Source: Brachynemurus nebulosus
Taxonomy: Eukaryota > Arthropoda > Insecta > Neuroptera > Myrmeleontidae
Assembly: GCA_035578155.1 (NCBI GenBank)
Contig: JAPWDM010000001.1
Span: forward strand, 434,001-498,000
Direction: 5' to 3'
DNA length: 64,000 nt
Part shown: positions 1-12,107 of the stretch, piece by piece
Numbering within the stretch: the first letter of the stretch is position 1
Layout of the letters: each line of letters begins with the position of its first letter
The notes under the pieces: model-generated
The model's input: only the letters and a program-made list of their open reading frames with translations
Database searches by the model: none
Told to the model about the DNA's origin: nothing
Made by a program: the position numbers and the translations under genes

Positions 1-1781
1 GTGGTTTTCTTTAAATGTACAAAATAATGCTCTGAAAAAATAAGTGTTTACCAAAAGGTAAGTGTACATTACCCCTTAAATTCAGAAACATAACTACATT
101 ATTTATTTGTTGTAATTATTTCACAGGTATTTTTAGACATATAAACATATAAAATACATAATAAAACCTGTGTCATTGTCAACATACCTTGCTACCAAAT
201 TTACGTAAACGTTCAAACGTTTCTATTATCGTTGATAACAATAAATAATCAAACATCTAGTATTTTAACCTTAAATTGAATAACAGTTGAAAATTTAACA
301 ACAGAATGGTATGCCAATTATTTCTGATTTCTAATTTAATTTAATTTAGAAATATTTATTTTGTTATTCCGTATATGTACTGAAAAAGGAATTGAAGTAA
401 AAAAAAAAAATTATAACTGTAACCATATTTAAATTTATAGGTTCGACTAAATGCATGTGTTTAATTACTACAAATCCAGCAAAAATACTGGGCTACTATT
501 TATTTTTATCGTCTTTGATTATTTTCAGTGGGAATATGTGTAGACTGGTTTATGCTAAAAAACCAGAACACTTGACGCTTTGAACGCCAACATGACTCGT
601 GTTAATACCAAAATAAGCCCCTAGCAGTTTGGTAATCTAGTTCAAAATTGGCTAATAACAATGTAAATGTGTATGCTAACGTACTAGGATTTTTCCAAAG
701 TGAAAATTCAATGGTAGTCTGCAATATTTTTTGTAGTTGCATAAATTACCATTTGCTGTCCATTTTCGCTGCGCTAATGCATCGAAAAGCTAAGTAGGTA
801 GAATTATTTATTAAAAAAAATTCGATAAAAATGTTCAAACACATTTCTTCTCGGGCTGAGAATGTAAATAACTTTGACTAATTAACTATTTTGGACATAA
901 AATGAATTTTAGACAAAAAAACCTTTTTTACGGGGTAAAAAAACTATTGAATATAATTATATAGTTATTTCTCAATGTAATTCCTGAGAAAAAGTTTTAA
1001 TTTTTTTGAAAACCTGCAGATCCCTCAAGGTGTAAACATAAATAAGTATATAGGAACAAAAAATTTCGTTTTGGCAAAACTTCCAAGGAAAACCAGTGAA
1101 ATAACAAACTTGAAGGATTAACCTTTAATTTGACAAAATTTTTCACGGTTGACCCACGCCACCTAACAAAATATCACGCAACCGATCAGACCTAATGAAA
1201 AAGGTTTTGAAAAATAATTTATTTTCTTAATTTTCAAATTTTAATGGATAAAAGATGCCTAACTGTGAAAAAAGTTGAAAAAAAGTTGAATTTTCCATTC
1301 AATTTTTTTCATTCAATTTTGCTCCTTTAATTTTTTTCTGAAATTTTGAATAAATGGCTTAGGAAAACCATTCGATAGATCGATCTGCCGATTTACAAGG
1401 TTATTGGGGGTACACTGAGGTATAAAAATTCGTATAAACATTAGAGTTCCCCATCAATATTCGGAGGGATGCGGACGATTTTTGGCAACAAGGAAAAATA
1501 TACCTTTTTTTCACACTTTTCAGATTAAAATTAAGGATGAAAAAAATTTTTTTTCCTAAAGTACGCGGGCATAGCCTTGTAGGAAATTTATTCCGTATTC
1601 CAAAACTGCCCTTCAATTTCCTGTCCGATCACTGGTTACTGAGATATCGACCGTTAAAGCTAAATGGATCCTTTTGCATTCAAAGTTGGATACCTCCGGA
1701 ATAAATCAACATAGAGAAAAATTTTGGCTATCATGCCGGTACCGTGGTTTTACTGTGAAAAAATTTTTCAAGCCCGTAAAC
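1..1781. other. AT-rich non-coding stretch
   Basis: No gene is recognisable. The sequence is AT-rich with many short homopolymer runs. The only open frames are under 80 codons and have no recognisable motif. From about 820 onward the texture (aaaaattttc runs, phrases about every 60-100 bases) looks like old repeat sequence, but I could not define an element boundary. Confidence 0.5.
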
Positions 1782-2272
1782 CAAGGATCGGCAACCTGCG
1801 GCTCGCGAGCCACATGCGGCTCTTTGGACATGAAGCTGCGGCTCTTTAGTTTCATACGCAAATATTATTTATTTTATCGAAAAAAAAAAATTAAAAATTC
1901 GTTCTGAATCGATTAACGAGGATTAGGCACCGATTCTATCTTGAACAACCATGCAAAGATCGCTCCCATTGAATTTGTTTACTCAATTGTTTGTTATTGA
2001 AGTACAAGTTAGTGTTGTAAGTAAATGTTTAATTGTTTTAATTTTTGACTTAAATAATTAGTAATTATCTAAATTGTTGTGAAAAACACTATTTATATAT
2101 GAATCAAGAGATATTTTTTTTATGAATAAATAGATTAGTTTTTTTTTATCAAAAAACTTTATGCGAGTACTACTTATTACTGACAAGGAAAACCTTGTGG
2201 CTCTTTAAAAATTTTGAAATTTTGTAAATTGTAATTTTTGACTCTTCCGACTCAAAAGGTTGCCGACCCTTG
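1782..2272. mobile_element. Non-autonomous hAT element (491 bp)
   Basis: The ends are inverted copies: CAAGGATCGGCAACCT on the left and AGGTTGCCGACCCTTG on the right. An 8-bp direct repeat flanks them with one mismatch (CCGTAAAC at 1774-1781, CCGTAGAC at 2273-2280), which is the target duplication length of hAT elements. Next to the left end is a run of GCGGCTCGCGAGCCACATGC type, a subterminal motif that I recall from widespread animal hAT families. The interior is AT-rich and has no transposase, so the element would depend on a transposase supplied from elsewhere. Confidence 0.85.
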
Positions 2273-2280
2273 CCGTAGAC

Positions 2281-2959
2281 CAAAAAAAAGAGCAAAAAAT
2301 TTGCAAAAACTTTTTTTGTGTTATTCCTTATAATTGCTCGATAGCTGTCACTCCCAAAAATTTTTGGATGAAAGATCTGAAAACTAGAATCTTGGAGTTT
2401 CAAAATGCTTTTTTTAGCATCTCGATACGACCATTTTTCACGTAAATACAGCCCTTCAAAAATCACTAAAAAATTAACAATTAATTGTTTGTAGTAGTAT
2501 AGAAGAATTGATTGTAAAACATAGTATTATATTATAGAAGTGGACAGTCAATTATAATAGATGACACGCGTATTATCAATTTGTTACCTTTGGCTGATTG
2601 TCCCTGCACTATAGACACACCAATTCATACACAATAGTATGTAATATGTCAGTAAATGAACATTTAAAATTGTTCATATGTGTATATAGGACTATTATTT
2701 AAATTAATAATATCAAAAATATTTGTTCTCTGGCGGCAATGGGTGATGGTGGAGCTGTTTGTTATTACGAGTCACTGCGCTTTCATTATTATCTGAAGCG
2801 CTATAAACAATATGTACGTTTATTACACGTCTCGCATCTGTGTATATACCTATGTGTATAATAATTGTGTGTAATACATATAAATACTCCGGTCGCAGCA
2901 TCTACATAACATAGCGAATTTCCAAAGATTGTGATAATGGTGGATCTCATATAGTAAGT
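2281..2959. other. AT-rich non-coding stretch
   Basis: This continues the sequence interrupted by the hAT insertion, followed by ordinary AT-rich DNA. I see no gene, RNA or defined repeat. Confidence 0.5.
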
Positions 2960-3292
2960 AACCTGTGCATCCATCTAAAATAGTTTAGTTACCTATAATG
3001 GTGAAAAAATTTTCAAAATCGGTTTAGTAGTTAATTTTTGGTGCTTTTAGGTCTCCAGGAATATCATCTGTAAATATCATCAGATAATACAGCATAGATC
3101 CATTTTAAATAGTTTAGTAGTTAACTTTTTAACGACGAAAAATTTTGAAAATCGGTTGGATCCTTTATTTTTGACGTCTTTGTGACCCCAGAACTCTGGC
3201 TGAGTTCATAATTTATAACATAGATGGATATATCCATCTAAAATAGTTTAGCTCTCTAACAGTGAATAATTTTTCAAAATCGGTGAGGACAC
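2960..3292. repeat. Degenerate tandem repeat, about 130-bp unit, 3 copies
   Basis: The phrase CCATCTAAAATAGTTTAG recurs at about 2971, 3099 (diverged) and 3232, each time followed some 30 bases later by TTTTCAAAATCGGT or a close variant. Spacings are 128 and 133 bp. No ORF spans the array. Confidence 0.7.
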
Positions 3293-4409
3293 GTTCTTGA
3301 AAAGTTTTTTTTGAAAAATGAAACAGATATAAATATTGTTATTGTAAAGACAAAAACGATAAAGTATTTATTGTAAGGAAATACAGGAAATTTCTTAATT
3401 TTTTTAGGAATTTTCTTTTCTTCACTTAGAACAATGATTAAGAAGTTTATCTCATAAGCTATTTTAATTTGAAAAATGAACAGATATATAGCGAGAAGTT
3501 AATCTCATAAGCTATTTTTAAATTTTTTTTCATAGAACTCATACAAGAATTTTGGATTTTTAACCTTTTCACCTAATTTCGTAAAAATTGAATGCGTCGT
3601 TCGAGAGTTATCGTGCTGACACTTAAATACCTACATATAATTTTCAGTGAAGGTAACTTACAGTGGCTTCAAAACAAATTTGAGAGCGACTGTAATAACT
3701 GAATTTCCAGGATGGAAATTCCACTAATATGGGTGATACGTGTGACAGTGGTATTGGTGGATAATACCATATTTTTGTGCCACTATTATCTTTGTCACTG
3801 CTCTTTGGCTCACTGTTTTATATCAAATAAACATTTATAGGCGTTTCTCAATTATACGATCATTTCAAAAATTTTACAAATCTTTTTCCCATTTAAAGCT
3901 ATCTTAAAAAAAAAAAAAAAATTATCGATGAAAATCTTACACACTTGAAAAACGATGGTCTCCTACGTGATTGAGACGTATTTAGTATTCTTATCATGTT
4001 TTTTCCCTTACCCAAACATCAGTTCGTGAATTAGAACGGCTTTAAGTGGGACAAACAAATTTTTGAATTCTCTAATTAATTTACCAAATCTATATCAACA
4101 TCTTAAATTGCCTGGGAAACAGAAAGTCTACCAAATAAGTTTTTGCTGAAACAACAACAATAGGAAAATGGGCTGTTGTTTCCGTGAATTAGTATAACCA
4201 TATATAAAGGTTAGATAATCATTCTTACGAGAAACATTCAAGTATTTTTAGGTTATTTCAGTAAACATAAGTTGCTATATATAGAAATGACCAGTATCTT
4301 TCTTTTACAATTGGACTCAATGACGTCATAACGTATACAAATTTTTTTCAGAGCTCCAAAAACCATAGGTTCGATGCATAGGTTCGATAACATGGGTAGC
4401 ACAACTCTA
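3293..4409. other. AT-rich non-coding stretch
   Basis: No gene is seen. A short local duplication shares AATCTCATAAGCTATTTT-like text at about 3440-3485 and 3490-3540. The remainder has no recognisable structure. Confidence 0.5.
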
Positions 4410-5898
4410 ACAAGTAAAGGTCCCGAGGCCGGACCTATCGATTTCGATGAAACTTAAATATATTGTAGAACACTGAAAACTAAGGGACACGTATTTTTTT
4501 TTATCTGCGGAAAAACGGTTTGAAGGGGTGAAATCGCCCTTCAAAAATTGGGGTAAAAATTTAATTTTTCAAATATCTCGAAAACAGTAAGAGATAGAGC
4601 AAAAGTTTAAATTGGCGATATTGCTCTTTTTTAAAGAGCTATCTATTGATATGCAATTTGTTCATATTACATCAACAGGGGTGGTTGGGGGTTAAAATTT
4701 GGGGGTTAATTTTGCAAAAAGGGGGTGAAAAATAAACAATATAAAAATTTTGTTTACAGATTTGAAATCTACGTCAAAAAATCTAATTGACCTATTTTTG
4801 CTCAATGTCCTAATATTAAGTCTAGGGGTAGTTAACTAGAGGGTGACTATGTCGAATAGTCGTACAATTTGGGTATTTCAAGAAGTTCTTCTTCGTGGAA
4901 AATAGCTTAAGACAATTAGAATAACGTAGAAATGAAATTCTGGAATTCAAAATTGAGTTTGAGCAACATTGGAGAGGGGGTGAGTCACCCTCTTGAATTA
5001 CATACTAGTTTACATACACTAATTTTTGCAATTAACACACTGACAGGGGGTAATAATGTCACAATAGATGGTTCTGAAGTTAGACTATCGTATGTAAGGT
5101 TTTTATTAGGTTTCGTTATTTTAGGTTAGGTTATGTAATTTTCGGTATCGATAATTTTCGATAAGGAAAACTATAATATCCATTAAAAAACAAACCTAAT
5201 AAAGACCTTACATATGATAGTCCAACTTCAGAACCACTTATTGTGACATTATTTTACCCACTATCAGTGTGTTAAATTAAAAAAATTGGTGTATATAAAC
5301 TAGTATGTAATTTAAGAGGGTGACTCACCCCCTCTCCAATGTTACTCAAACTTAATTTTGAATTCGAGAATTTCATTTCTACGTTATTTTAATTGTCCTA
5401 AGCTATTTTCCATGAAGAAGAACTTCTTGAAATACCCAAATAGTACGATTATTCGACATAGTCACCCTCTAGTTAACTACCCCTAGACTTAATATTAGGA
5501 TATTGAGCAAAAATAGGTCGATTAGATTTTTTGACGTAAATTTCAAATCTGTAAACAAAATTTTTATATTGTTTATTTTTCACCCCCTTTTTGTAAAATT
5601 AACCCCCAAATTTTAACCCCCAACCACCCCTGCTGATGTAATTTGCACAAATTGCATATCAATAGATAGCTCTTTAAAAAAGAGTAATATCGCCAATTTA
5701 AACTTTTGCTCTATCTCTTACTGTTTTCGAGATATTTGAAAAATTAAATTTTTACCCCAATTTTTGGAGGGCGATTTCACCCCTTCAAACCGTTTTTCCG
5801 CAGATAAAAAAAAATACGTGTCCCTTAGTTTTTAGTGTTCTACAACATATTTAAGTTTCATCAAAATCGATAGGTCCGGCCTCGGGACCTTTACTTGT
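4410..5898. repeat. Foldback element with about 705-bp inverted arms
   Basis: Bases 4410-5113 are the inverted complement of 5192-5898, with a spacer of about 78 bp. The outer ends read ACAAGTAAAGGTCCCGAGGC and its complement. Landmarks along the arms, such as the GAAGGGGTGAAATCG text and GGGGGTTAATTTTGCA, recur in mirror order on the other side. The arms differ by scattered substitutions and small indels. There is no protein-coding sequence. This architecture is that of foldback or long-TIR non-autonomous DNA transposons; no clear target duplication was found. A single-arm relative lies at 47079-47712 and a short fragment at 58466-58570. Confidence 0.85.
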
Positions 5899-6263
5899 AA
5901 GTGTTTCTCTAAGGTTTCCCTAAACGTATAGATAGGTAACATAATGCATATAATAAAATTTTTAATTGTTTAATTATATTTTGTTCAGAATTTTTTTTAC
6001 ATTTTTTATCACTTTATTGTATTCGTGTTTACTGATATCGTGTTTTTTTCATTTTTTTTTATTATTAAAATTATGTGTATTCACACATGTTGAATTTTTT
6101 TGCGAATTTATTCATATAACTTTTTTTTTTTGTTTTAATTCTTTAGAAATACTACCGAGCCCTTGTGAAGTTTACTGCGTAGACGTGCGGACTGTATAGT
6201 GTTAACACTAAAAATATAAAGAGAAAACATTGGTACGATTTGTCGTTAACAGTTAGTGTTTAT
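5899..6263. other. AT-rich non-coding stretch
   Basis: The DNA is T-rich. An open frame at 5966-6199 encodes a hydrophobic, phenylalanine-rich string that simply reflects T-rich DNA. No feature is supported. Confidence 0.5.
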
Positions 6264-6607
6264 TAGAAAATAAAGTAAAAGAAATGTTTTTTTAAGAAAA
6301 AGCTTTTATTTAAAAATGGGCTAAGAAAAATAAAATAACTTTTGAGTGAAGTTTGAAGCAATATGCAACATAATTTATAAAAGCTTGAGGCGTTAACATT
6401 AATTATTTCTCTTTTGGATGTTTTGAATATAACTGTAGTTATTTTATTTGTCAGTAGTTACCAAACTTAATTAAACGCCTCAAGCTTCTATAAATTATGT
6501 TGCTATTGCTTCAAACTTCACTCAAAAGTTATTTTATTTTTCTTAGCCCATTTTTAAATAAAAGCTTTTTCTTAAAAAACATTTCTTTTACTTTAATTTA
6601 TTTTCTA
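6264..6607. repeat. Hairpin MITE-like inverted repeat (about 344 bp)
   Basis: TAGAAAATAAAGTAAAAG at the left is mirrored by CTTTAATTTATTTTCTA at the right. The arms continue inward for about 130-140 bp to a centre near 6435, sharing GGGCTAAGAAAAATAAAATA, the GAAGTTTGAAGCAAT text and CTTGAGGCGTT. Arm identity is high, with few differences. No coding capacity and no confident target duplication were seen. The element is probably a foldback MITE. Confidence 0.8.
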
Positions 6608-7792
6608 CTTTTTAGTCTGATCACAATTAATTTAAAAAAAATTAAAGAAGTAATTTTTTTACCTATATTTTGATCGGTTAATTTACCCTAATCAAACATA
6701 ACTATGGAAACAGAAAATTGCAATATAAAATCAATGGACAATATTTGACAATTCGAAATGTCAAAAAAATTGCATAGGACTAAAAATCAACAATTTTGGT
6801 TTGGGGCGATTTCGGACAAAACTAATTATACAATATTGCATTGTCATCAAGGTGAGACACGTATGCAAAATTTGAAACCTCTAGCTCAATTAGAACCGGT
6901 CTTAATTTTGATTCCAAGATTTGATCTAACCAACATACTAACATAGCAAGTTAAATAAAAGCTTTTAACAAAACTTTATTGTAGTATTATCTACTTAATT
7001 AATTTCATTTAAGGACATCCTTTATATCACTCGAATATAAATCTAAGGATTTAATTATTTTTACTATAAATGCAATATGGCCGTTTATACACATACGCCT
7101 GTCTATTACTCTGTCAGTTTTACAACAGGCTGTTCTTCCTAAAGGGAATAAATTAAATTACCTTTCCATTTTAAATATAGCTATTAATTTTACAATTTTG
7201 TGAATTCATTCATGATTATTTTGTGAAATTAAAAAAAGAAAAATATTCACCATAATTAAAATTTACATAAGTGTATTACAGGATGATTTACTTATTTTAA
7301 ATCTAAGTACTTTTTGGACAAACCCTGTCTATTTAGTTTTAATTTTTCTGTATTTTCTATTACAGCGAAATATAATTTTCCTAAACCTTCTTTCGGCAAA
7401 GGAGAGCGGTATCCTTTGCCATAATAGTTTTTTAAAGCAATTGAAATAGTATTTTCCAATATATGTATGTTCGGTAAGTTGCTTTTACTGATCAAGAAAA
7501 TGTTGGGAAACCGAGACCCGCAGGGTCGAGTTTTAGCAATTTTCGAGATCAATAAATGCACTTAACGCACCGTGTATTGTATAATATTTTTTGCACGATC
7601 GATTTAAAATAATTAAAGAATAAAAATATGTTAAATAAAAAATAAAATTCGGATAATATAGGTGAAATTTATATTTCTATGTTATGACATTGAATGCCAT
7701 GAATAAATATTATAAATATTCATAACAACTAATACGAATCTTTGTAGTGACAATTGACAACTATATTTGTAAATAAAAAATTAAGTGTCAAT
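6608..7792. other. Non-coding stretch with one unexplained small ORF
   Basis: This stretch is mostly featureless. The minus strand at 7292-7561 holds an 89-codon open frame whose product is rich in K, L and I and contains PLPKEGLGKLYF. It has more mixed composition than its neighbours, but I recognise no domain, and no flanking exon or promoter is evident. I do not call it a gene. Confidence 0.4.
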
Positions 7793-8229
7793 CACAGACC
7801 AGTGAACATATTATATTTTATATTATAGAGACATATAATATAAATGTATAATTGAAGCAATCAGTTACAACTAAGTTCCGACCTCAATAGTATTCTGTTA
7901 TATAGTAATTGATTCGTATCCGTATAGTTACACTTTCAAATAATTATTGTCAAAATATAATATTGATAATAAAATTTTACTTTTTGGAGAAGAAACTGCA
8001 AAATTTTGAAAGAAGAAAAGTGGTTTTTGCTTTATTTTCAAAATACGTACGTATACCAATTATGACCTGCAATAATTATAGTCGCATTTGCTCAAAAATT
8101 GACATTATATTATTTCATTAAATTTCACCCGTCTCACCCTTGTTACCTGCTTCAAAAAAAAAAAAAAAAAAAAAAAAAACTGGCTTTACGCTTTGTCTAG
8201 TATAATATAATAGTGTTCATTGGTCTGTG
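7793..8229. mobile_element. hAT-like MITE (437 bp) with perfect 8-bp TSD
   Basis: The terminal inverted repeats are CACAGACCAGTGAACA on the left and TGTTCATTGGTCTGTG on the right, followed inside by mirrored TATTATATTATA-type text. A perfect 8-bp direct repeat, GTGTCAAT, flanks the element at 7785-7792 and 8230-8237, as expected for hAT transposition. A poly-A run of about 26 bases lies near the right end. The short open frame at 7909-8121 has no recognisable motif. Confidence 0.85.
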
Positions 8230-8439
8230 GTGTCAATATTTCATTGGCGTGAATATTTTATTTGAATTATCTATTAAAAAAATTTAGGAAAATAGTTTAT
8301 TAAACTATAATATTAGTGAGAATAATGAAATTGATGAAGCATTTTATTTTTGGCTGCAAATTTATTCTCGTAAAATGAAAGGAAGATTATGAAAACCACA
8401 GAGAATTTTAATGATTGAACGACCTTTTGAAATGTCAAT

Positions 8440-8578
8440 AAAATAAGAAGATTAATGCCAACAATAATAATAATAATGTGCAAACTAGTGAAAATTTTCA
8501 TATTAATCAATCGGTTAATATGAAAATTTTCACTAGTTTGCACATTATTATTATTGTTGGCATTAATCTTCTTATTTT
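8440..8578. repeat. Near-perfect palindrome (67/64-bp arms, 8-bp loop)
   Basis: Bases 8440-8506 are repeated as the inverted complement at 8515-8578, with TCAATCGG between them. The only visible difference is one AAT trinucleotide unit (five versus four units). A transcript would fold into a perfect stem of about 64 bp. No target duplication or family was recognised. Confidence 0.9.
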
Positions 8579-9503
8579 CCTAATTGTTCAAATTGTACTT
8601 TTAATTTCAATATAAATAAATAAATACAATCATTTTTGAGCTAATTTCACTTACCACACTCCTATTCACTTACCACGCATCTATTTCACTTACTGCACTG
8701 TTATTTTTTGGTTTCCATGGATATAAACAAACGTTCGGGATATGTAACTTACCAGCATTGTCAACAGTATCGGTAAATGCATGAAAATACACGATCGTGC
8801 TAAAACAAATATTACGAGCAGCTTGTACGTTCAAACTTTATGGCAACACTATAAATACATATTTATGTAGAACGTATACAGAATTATATTAAAATAGTGA
8901 ACCAAATCTGTTTGATAAAATTATTTTATTATTAATTACAGTACATATTGCAATGAAAACATATTAATATTTATTTGAACATAATATGACTATGCAAAAG
9001 CTGAATAAATATGAATAAACCGCGAAAAAATATTAACTAAATTAAAATAAATATTTTTTATTTCCAGAATTTATTTCATTAACAAAAAAAAAAAAACTGT
9101 ACAGTAAGATAAAATAAAAAAATAATCTATAAAAGTGATGAACTACATTTTTTAAAACTTCCACCATTCGGTTTTCTTATTACAATAACTCCATGCGCAC
9201 ATGAAGGACTTTTGTCACCGTAAAAATTTTGTCATTTCTACCTGATTTCCTAAGAGTTAGCCCTTTTTCTAACACATAGATTACACCCAGAGAATAAACA
9301 ACTTAATTTTAATAAAAACAATATTGATTCAATGTAAAACATTAACGAAAGTCTAGTAATGTTGAAATTTATTGTTTCAGTGTAGAACAACTTTATTTTA
9401 AAGTTTAATAATATTGATTCCCTACAAAGTTCCCTATCTTTTCAATATAAGTTATACATTATTGATAATCCGATCAATCTAGCCCTAAAAATAGTAGTAA
9501 AGA
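8579..9503. other. AT-rich non-coding stretch with a small tandem repeat
   Basis: At 8643-8705 the phrase TTCACTTACCAC recurs three times at about 20-23 bp spacing (the last copy is diverged). Otherwise the sequence is AT-rich without a gene. Confidence 0.5.
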
Positions 9504-9765
9504 TACAAAAATTAGGGGAGAGCTGAAAATTGGTACGAATGTTCGAAACATCATTATAAATTATAAATACGTGTTAAAAAGTCCTCATCTATCCTGTACG
9601 TGGAAAAAATTTTGTTTAAGGTCAAAGGTGTCAGAAATGGATTTTTCGCGTTTTTCAGCAAAACGGTAAGTTTTTTCATAAAATTAGGTCTGACAATAAT
9701 TGTAGATCATATAATTATCTATAAAAATGTCTCACTACTTTTTTTCTAAGAACCACCGTTTCTGA

Positions 9766-11144
9766 GATATAACTATTACAAAAAATCTCCGACCTGCGCT
9801 GGAAAAACTGCTCAACACATTTTTTTGTAATTGTAAAAAGGGATGTAGTGCAAAATACTGCTGCAAAAAAGTTGGATTGTTTTGTTCTCTTGCATGTACT
9901 AGTTGTCAAGGCCAGTGTTGGGCAAGATATCAAATTTCATTAATTAGATAACAGATAATAGATAACATTATTTAAAATATCTACATAAAGATAACAGATA
10001 ATTAAACTGTTATCTAGACAAAATTTTGGATAACAGATAAGATAATATTTGCAGAAATAATGCACGAGTTCAATGTTTATCAAAAACCGATTCGCGGACC
10101 GGTGCCGGACCACGAAGGTACCTCTCTGGTCCGCAGAAAGATGTGTGAATTACAACAAACTACAAAAATGTTTAAATGAATCTTTTTGGCGATAAAAATC
10201 ACATGTTTTGAAATTAATTTTTTTTTAATTACGGCTCATGAAGCCACACGTCTAGCACAACAGAGAATAACATTTTTTGTTTAAAAAAAGAAAACGGCGA
10301 AGCTAATTTTATACAAAATAGTTTTTGAATATAAAATTTCGGGATTTAGCTTCTATTATTTACGGCACATGATAATACACGACTAGCGCAATATCGCACA
10401 ACCATCTTGTTTGAAAAAGAAAATGGCGGGGTTAACTTGATGGGAACATCTTTATGATCAACCTTTCATAAACCATGACCTATATAATGTTATTCTATCT
10501 AATAGCGAGAATCATTCCAAACTAAATGAATTCTATTTATATATTTAAAATTAAAGAACTGGTTAAGTGTCGGTATTTATCTGAATTACATGGTCGACCA
10601 AGTGGCCGGAAAACGACATTTCATATTACATGACCTAATGTTATTCTAATTAATGGCGGAAATGATTGCAGGTCTATCATGTCACTTAGTGAATATATAA
10701 AAATGTTGAATATGTCAGCTAGTGAATATATGAAAATAGCGAATTTAGTTTCAATTTTCTAAATTTTTTTTTTTTTCAAAAAAAATCAAGAGATATTGTC
10801 GTTATCTTATTTTTTTCCCTCGTTTAACAAAAAGATAAGATAAAAGATAATTTATTTTAAAAATATCTAGATAAAATCTATAATAGATAACGAAAACGTT
10901 ATCTAGATAAAATTTCAGATAACGTTATCTAGATAAGCACAACACTGGTCAAGGCCAGTCGTGTTCTAATGTTGAATCATCAACAGAAGAAGATTCGTAT
11001 GATACCAACGAGAAGACATGTAATGCATCGCTATTGAGGCAATTTACTTGCACCCGACAAGAAAAACAAGAACAAGAACAAGAAGGAGAAGAACAAGAAG
11101 AAGAGGAAAGTGAAATATTAAACGATTATGAATCTGACGAATAA
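9766..11144 (+). pseudogene. Cysteine-rich (CXC/TSO1-like) ORF disrupted by a hAT insertion
   Basis: The frame is open from 9766 to 9912. It stops making sense where the nested hAT begins and resumes in the same phase at 10956, running to a stop at 11142-11144. Reading across the pre-insertion junction therefore gives one uninterrupted frame. The first part holds cysteines spaced C-x-C-x3-C-x4-CC-x6-C-x3-C-x2-C, with local sequence CNCKKGCSAKYCCKKVG. This resembles the CXC repeat of tesmin/TSO1-like DNA-binding proteins. The second part (63 codons after the junction) is serine-rich, then very glutamine/glutamate-rich, and ends in an acidic YESDE tail. An N-terminal part is probably missing, since an in-frame stop lies just upstream. 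The assignment to a CXC-type domain is from motif spacing only. It sits inside the long-TIR element, so it was most likely that element's cargo or an accessory protein. Confidence 0.6.
9913..10947. mobile_element. Non-autonomous hAT element (1035 bp) with perfect 8-bp TSD
   Basis: The ends read CAGTGTTGGGCAAGATATC and, inverted, CAGTGTTGTGCTTATCTAG. The CAGTGTTG start is typical of hAT elements. A perfect 8-bp duplication, GTCAAGGC, flanks it at 9905-9912 and 10948-10955. Subterminal regions consist of reiterated GATAACAGATAA-like and GTTATCTAGATAA-like text. The interior (about 10210-10690) carries tandemly related segments, including one and a half copies of the 170-bp unit that forms the free-standing array at 14935-15530. 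No transposase is present. Confidence 0.9.
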
Positions 11145-11612
11145 TTTCCCTCACTTTTTTTTAAACATCTATACTGCTTTCATCATTCCCAATATTTTTT
11201 ATTATTCAATAGTTTTCACTTAAACAGGATCACCATAGACCGTGGAATAGGCTTAACATGGAAACCCTTTAAAAAAACTCGTCAAGTACACTACCTCACA
11301 GGTGGCGTGGAAACGTGTGCATGTTATGAAGATTACAGCTTTTGTAATAGTTATATCTCAGAAACGGTGGCACTTAGAAAAAAGTATTGAGACATTTTTT
11401 ATAGAAAATTATATGATCTACATTTTCTGTCTGACCTAATTTTATGATAAACCTTACCGTTTTACTGAAAAACGCGAAAATCCCATTTCTGACACCTTTG
11501 ACCTTGAATACAATTTTTACCTCGTACAGGATCGATGAGGATTTTTCAACACTTATTTATAATGGTGTTCCGAACATTCGTACCAATTTTCAGCTCTCCC
11601 CTAATTTTTGTA

Positions 11613-12024
11613 CCCTTGCATGTTTAAATTGACCAGTATATGAAATAATGTGTATGAAATAATAATGATCGTTTTTAATTTTAAGTTGGCATTTTTCTCG
11701 CAGCGTAGATCCGGAAAATAGGTCACATTTTCTGAATGAACATGGCTATTTTTACACGAAAAAAAATTGGGGGGACAGGTCTACCCACACTATCAACTTC
11801 CCATTGGATGCCCTTAAAGACTATAGCCTATACTGTACATAAATAATTCTTTTTTCATTTCAGGAGGCTCCTCCTCTGGGCCCCCGACAGAGGCTTTACC
11901 CCTTGCATCATACCGGGGGCTTCGCCCTCTGTACCAAAAGGCGGGGACCCTTATCAAACAAATGATATCATCATTTGTTCTCAAGATATGCGAGACAAAA
12001 AATATTTCATAAAAAGTTTATTTC

Positions 12025-12027
<3 letters not shown>
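11613..12027. other. Non-coding stretch with a GC-rich island
   Basis: An unusually GC-rich segment lies at about 11870-11950 (GGAGGCTCCTCCTCTGGGCC and CCGGGGGCTTCGCCC). The phrase ATGATATCATCATTTGTTCT at about 11962 recurs at about 12310, each followed by a diverged GAGACAxGCGAGAC phrase. These look like remains of a dispersed repeat that I cannot name. Confidence 0.45.

Positions 12028-12103
<76 letters not shown>
12028..12103. repeat. (TA)n microsatellite
   Basis: About 38 uninterrupted TA units lie between AT-rich flanks. Confidence 0.97.

Positions 12104-12107
<4 letters not shown>

Larger units (their letters stand above)
9504..11612. mobile_element. Long-TIR DNA element with about 282-bp arms, split by a hAT
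   Basis: Bases 9504-9785 are mirrored at 11331-11612. Shared text includes TACAAAAATTAGGGGAGAGC at the edge and CAGAAACGGTGG-type sequence near the inner edge. Removing the nested hAT (9913-10947) and one copy of its 8-bp target repeat leaves an element of about 1.07 kb. Its interior carries an open frame with a cysteine-rich segment and an acidic tail (9766-11144, plus strand). I do not recognise the superfamily, and no confident target duplication was seen at the outer ends. Confidence 0.75.
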
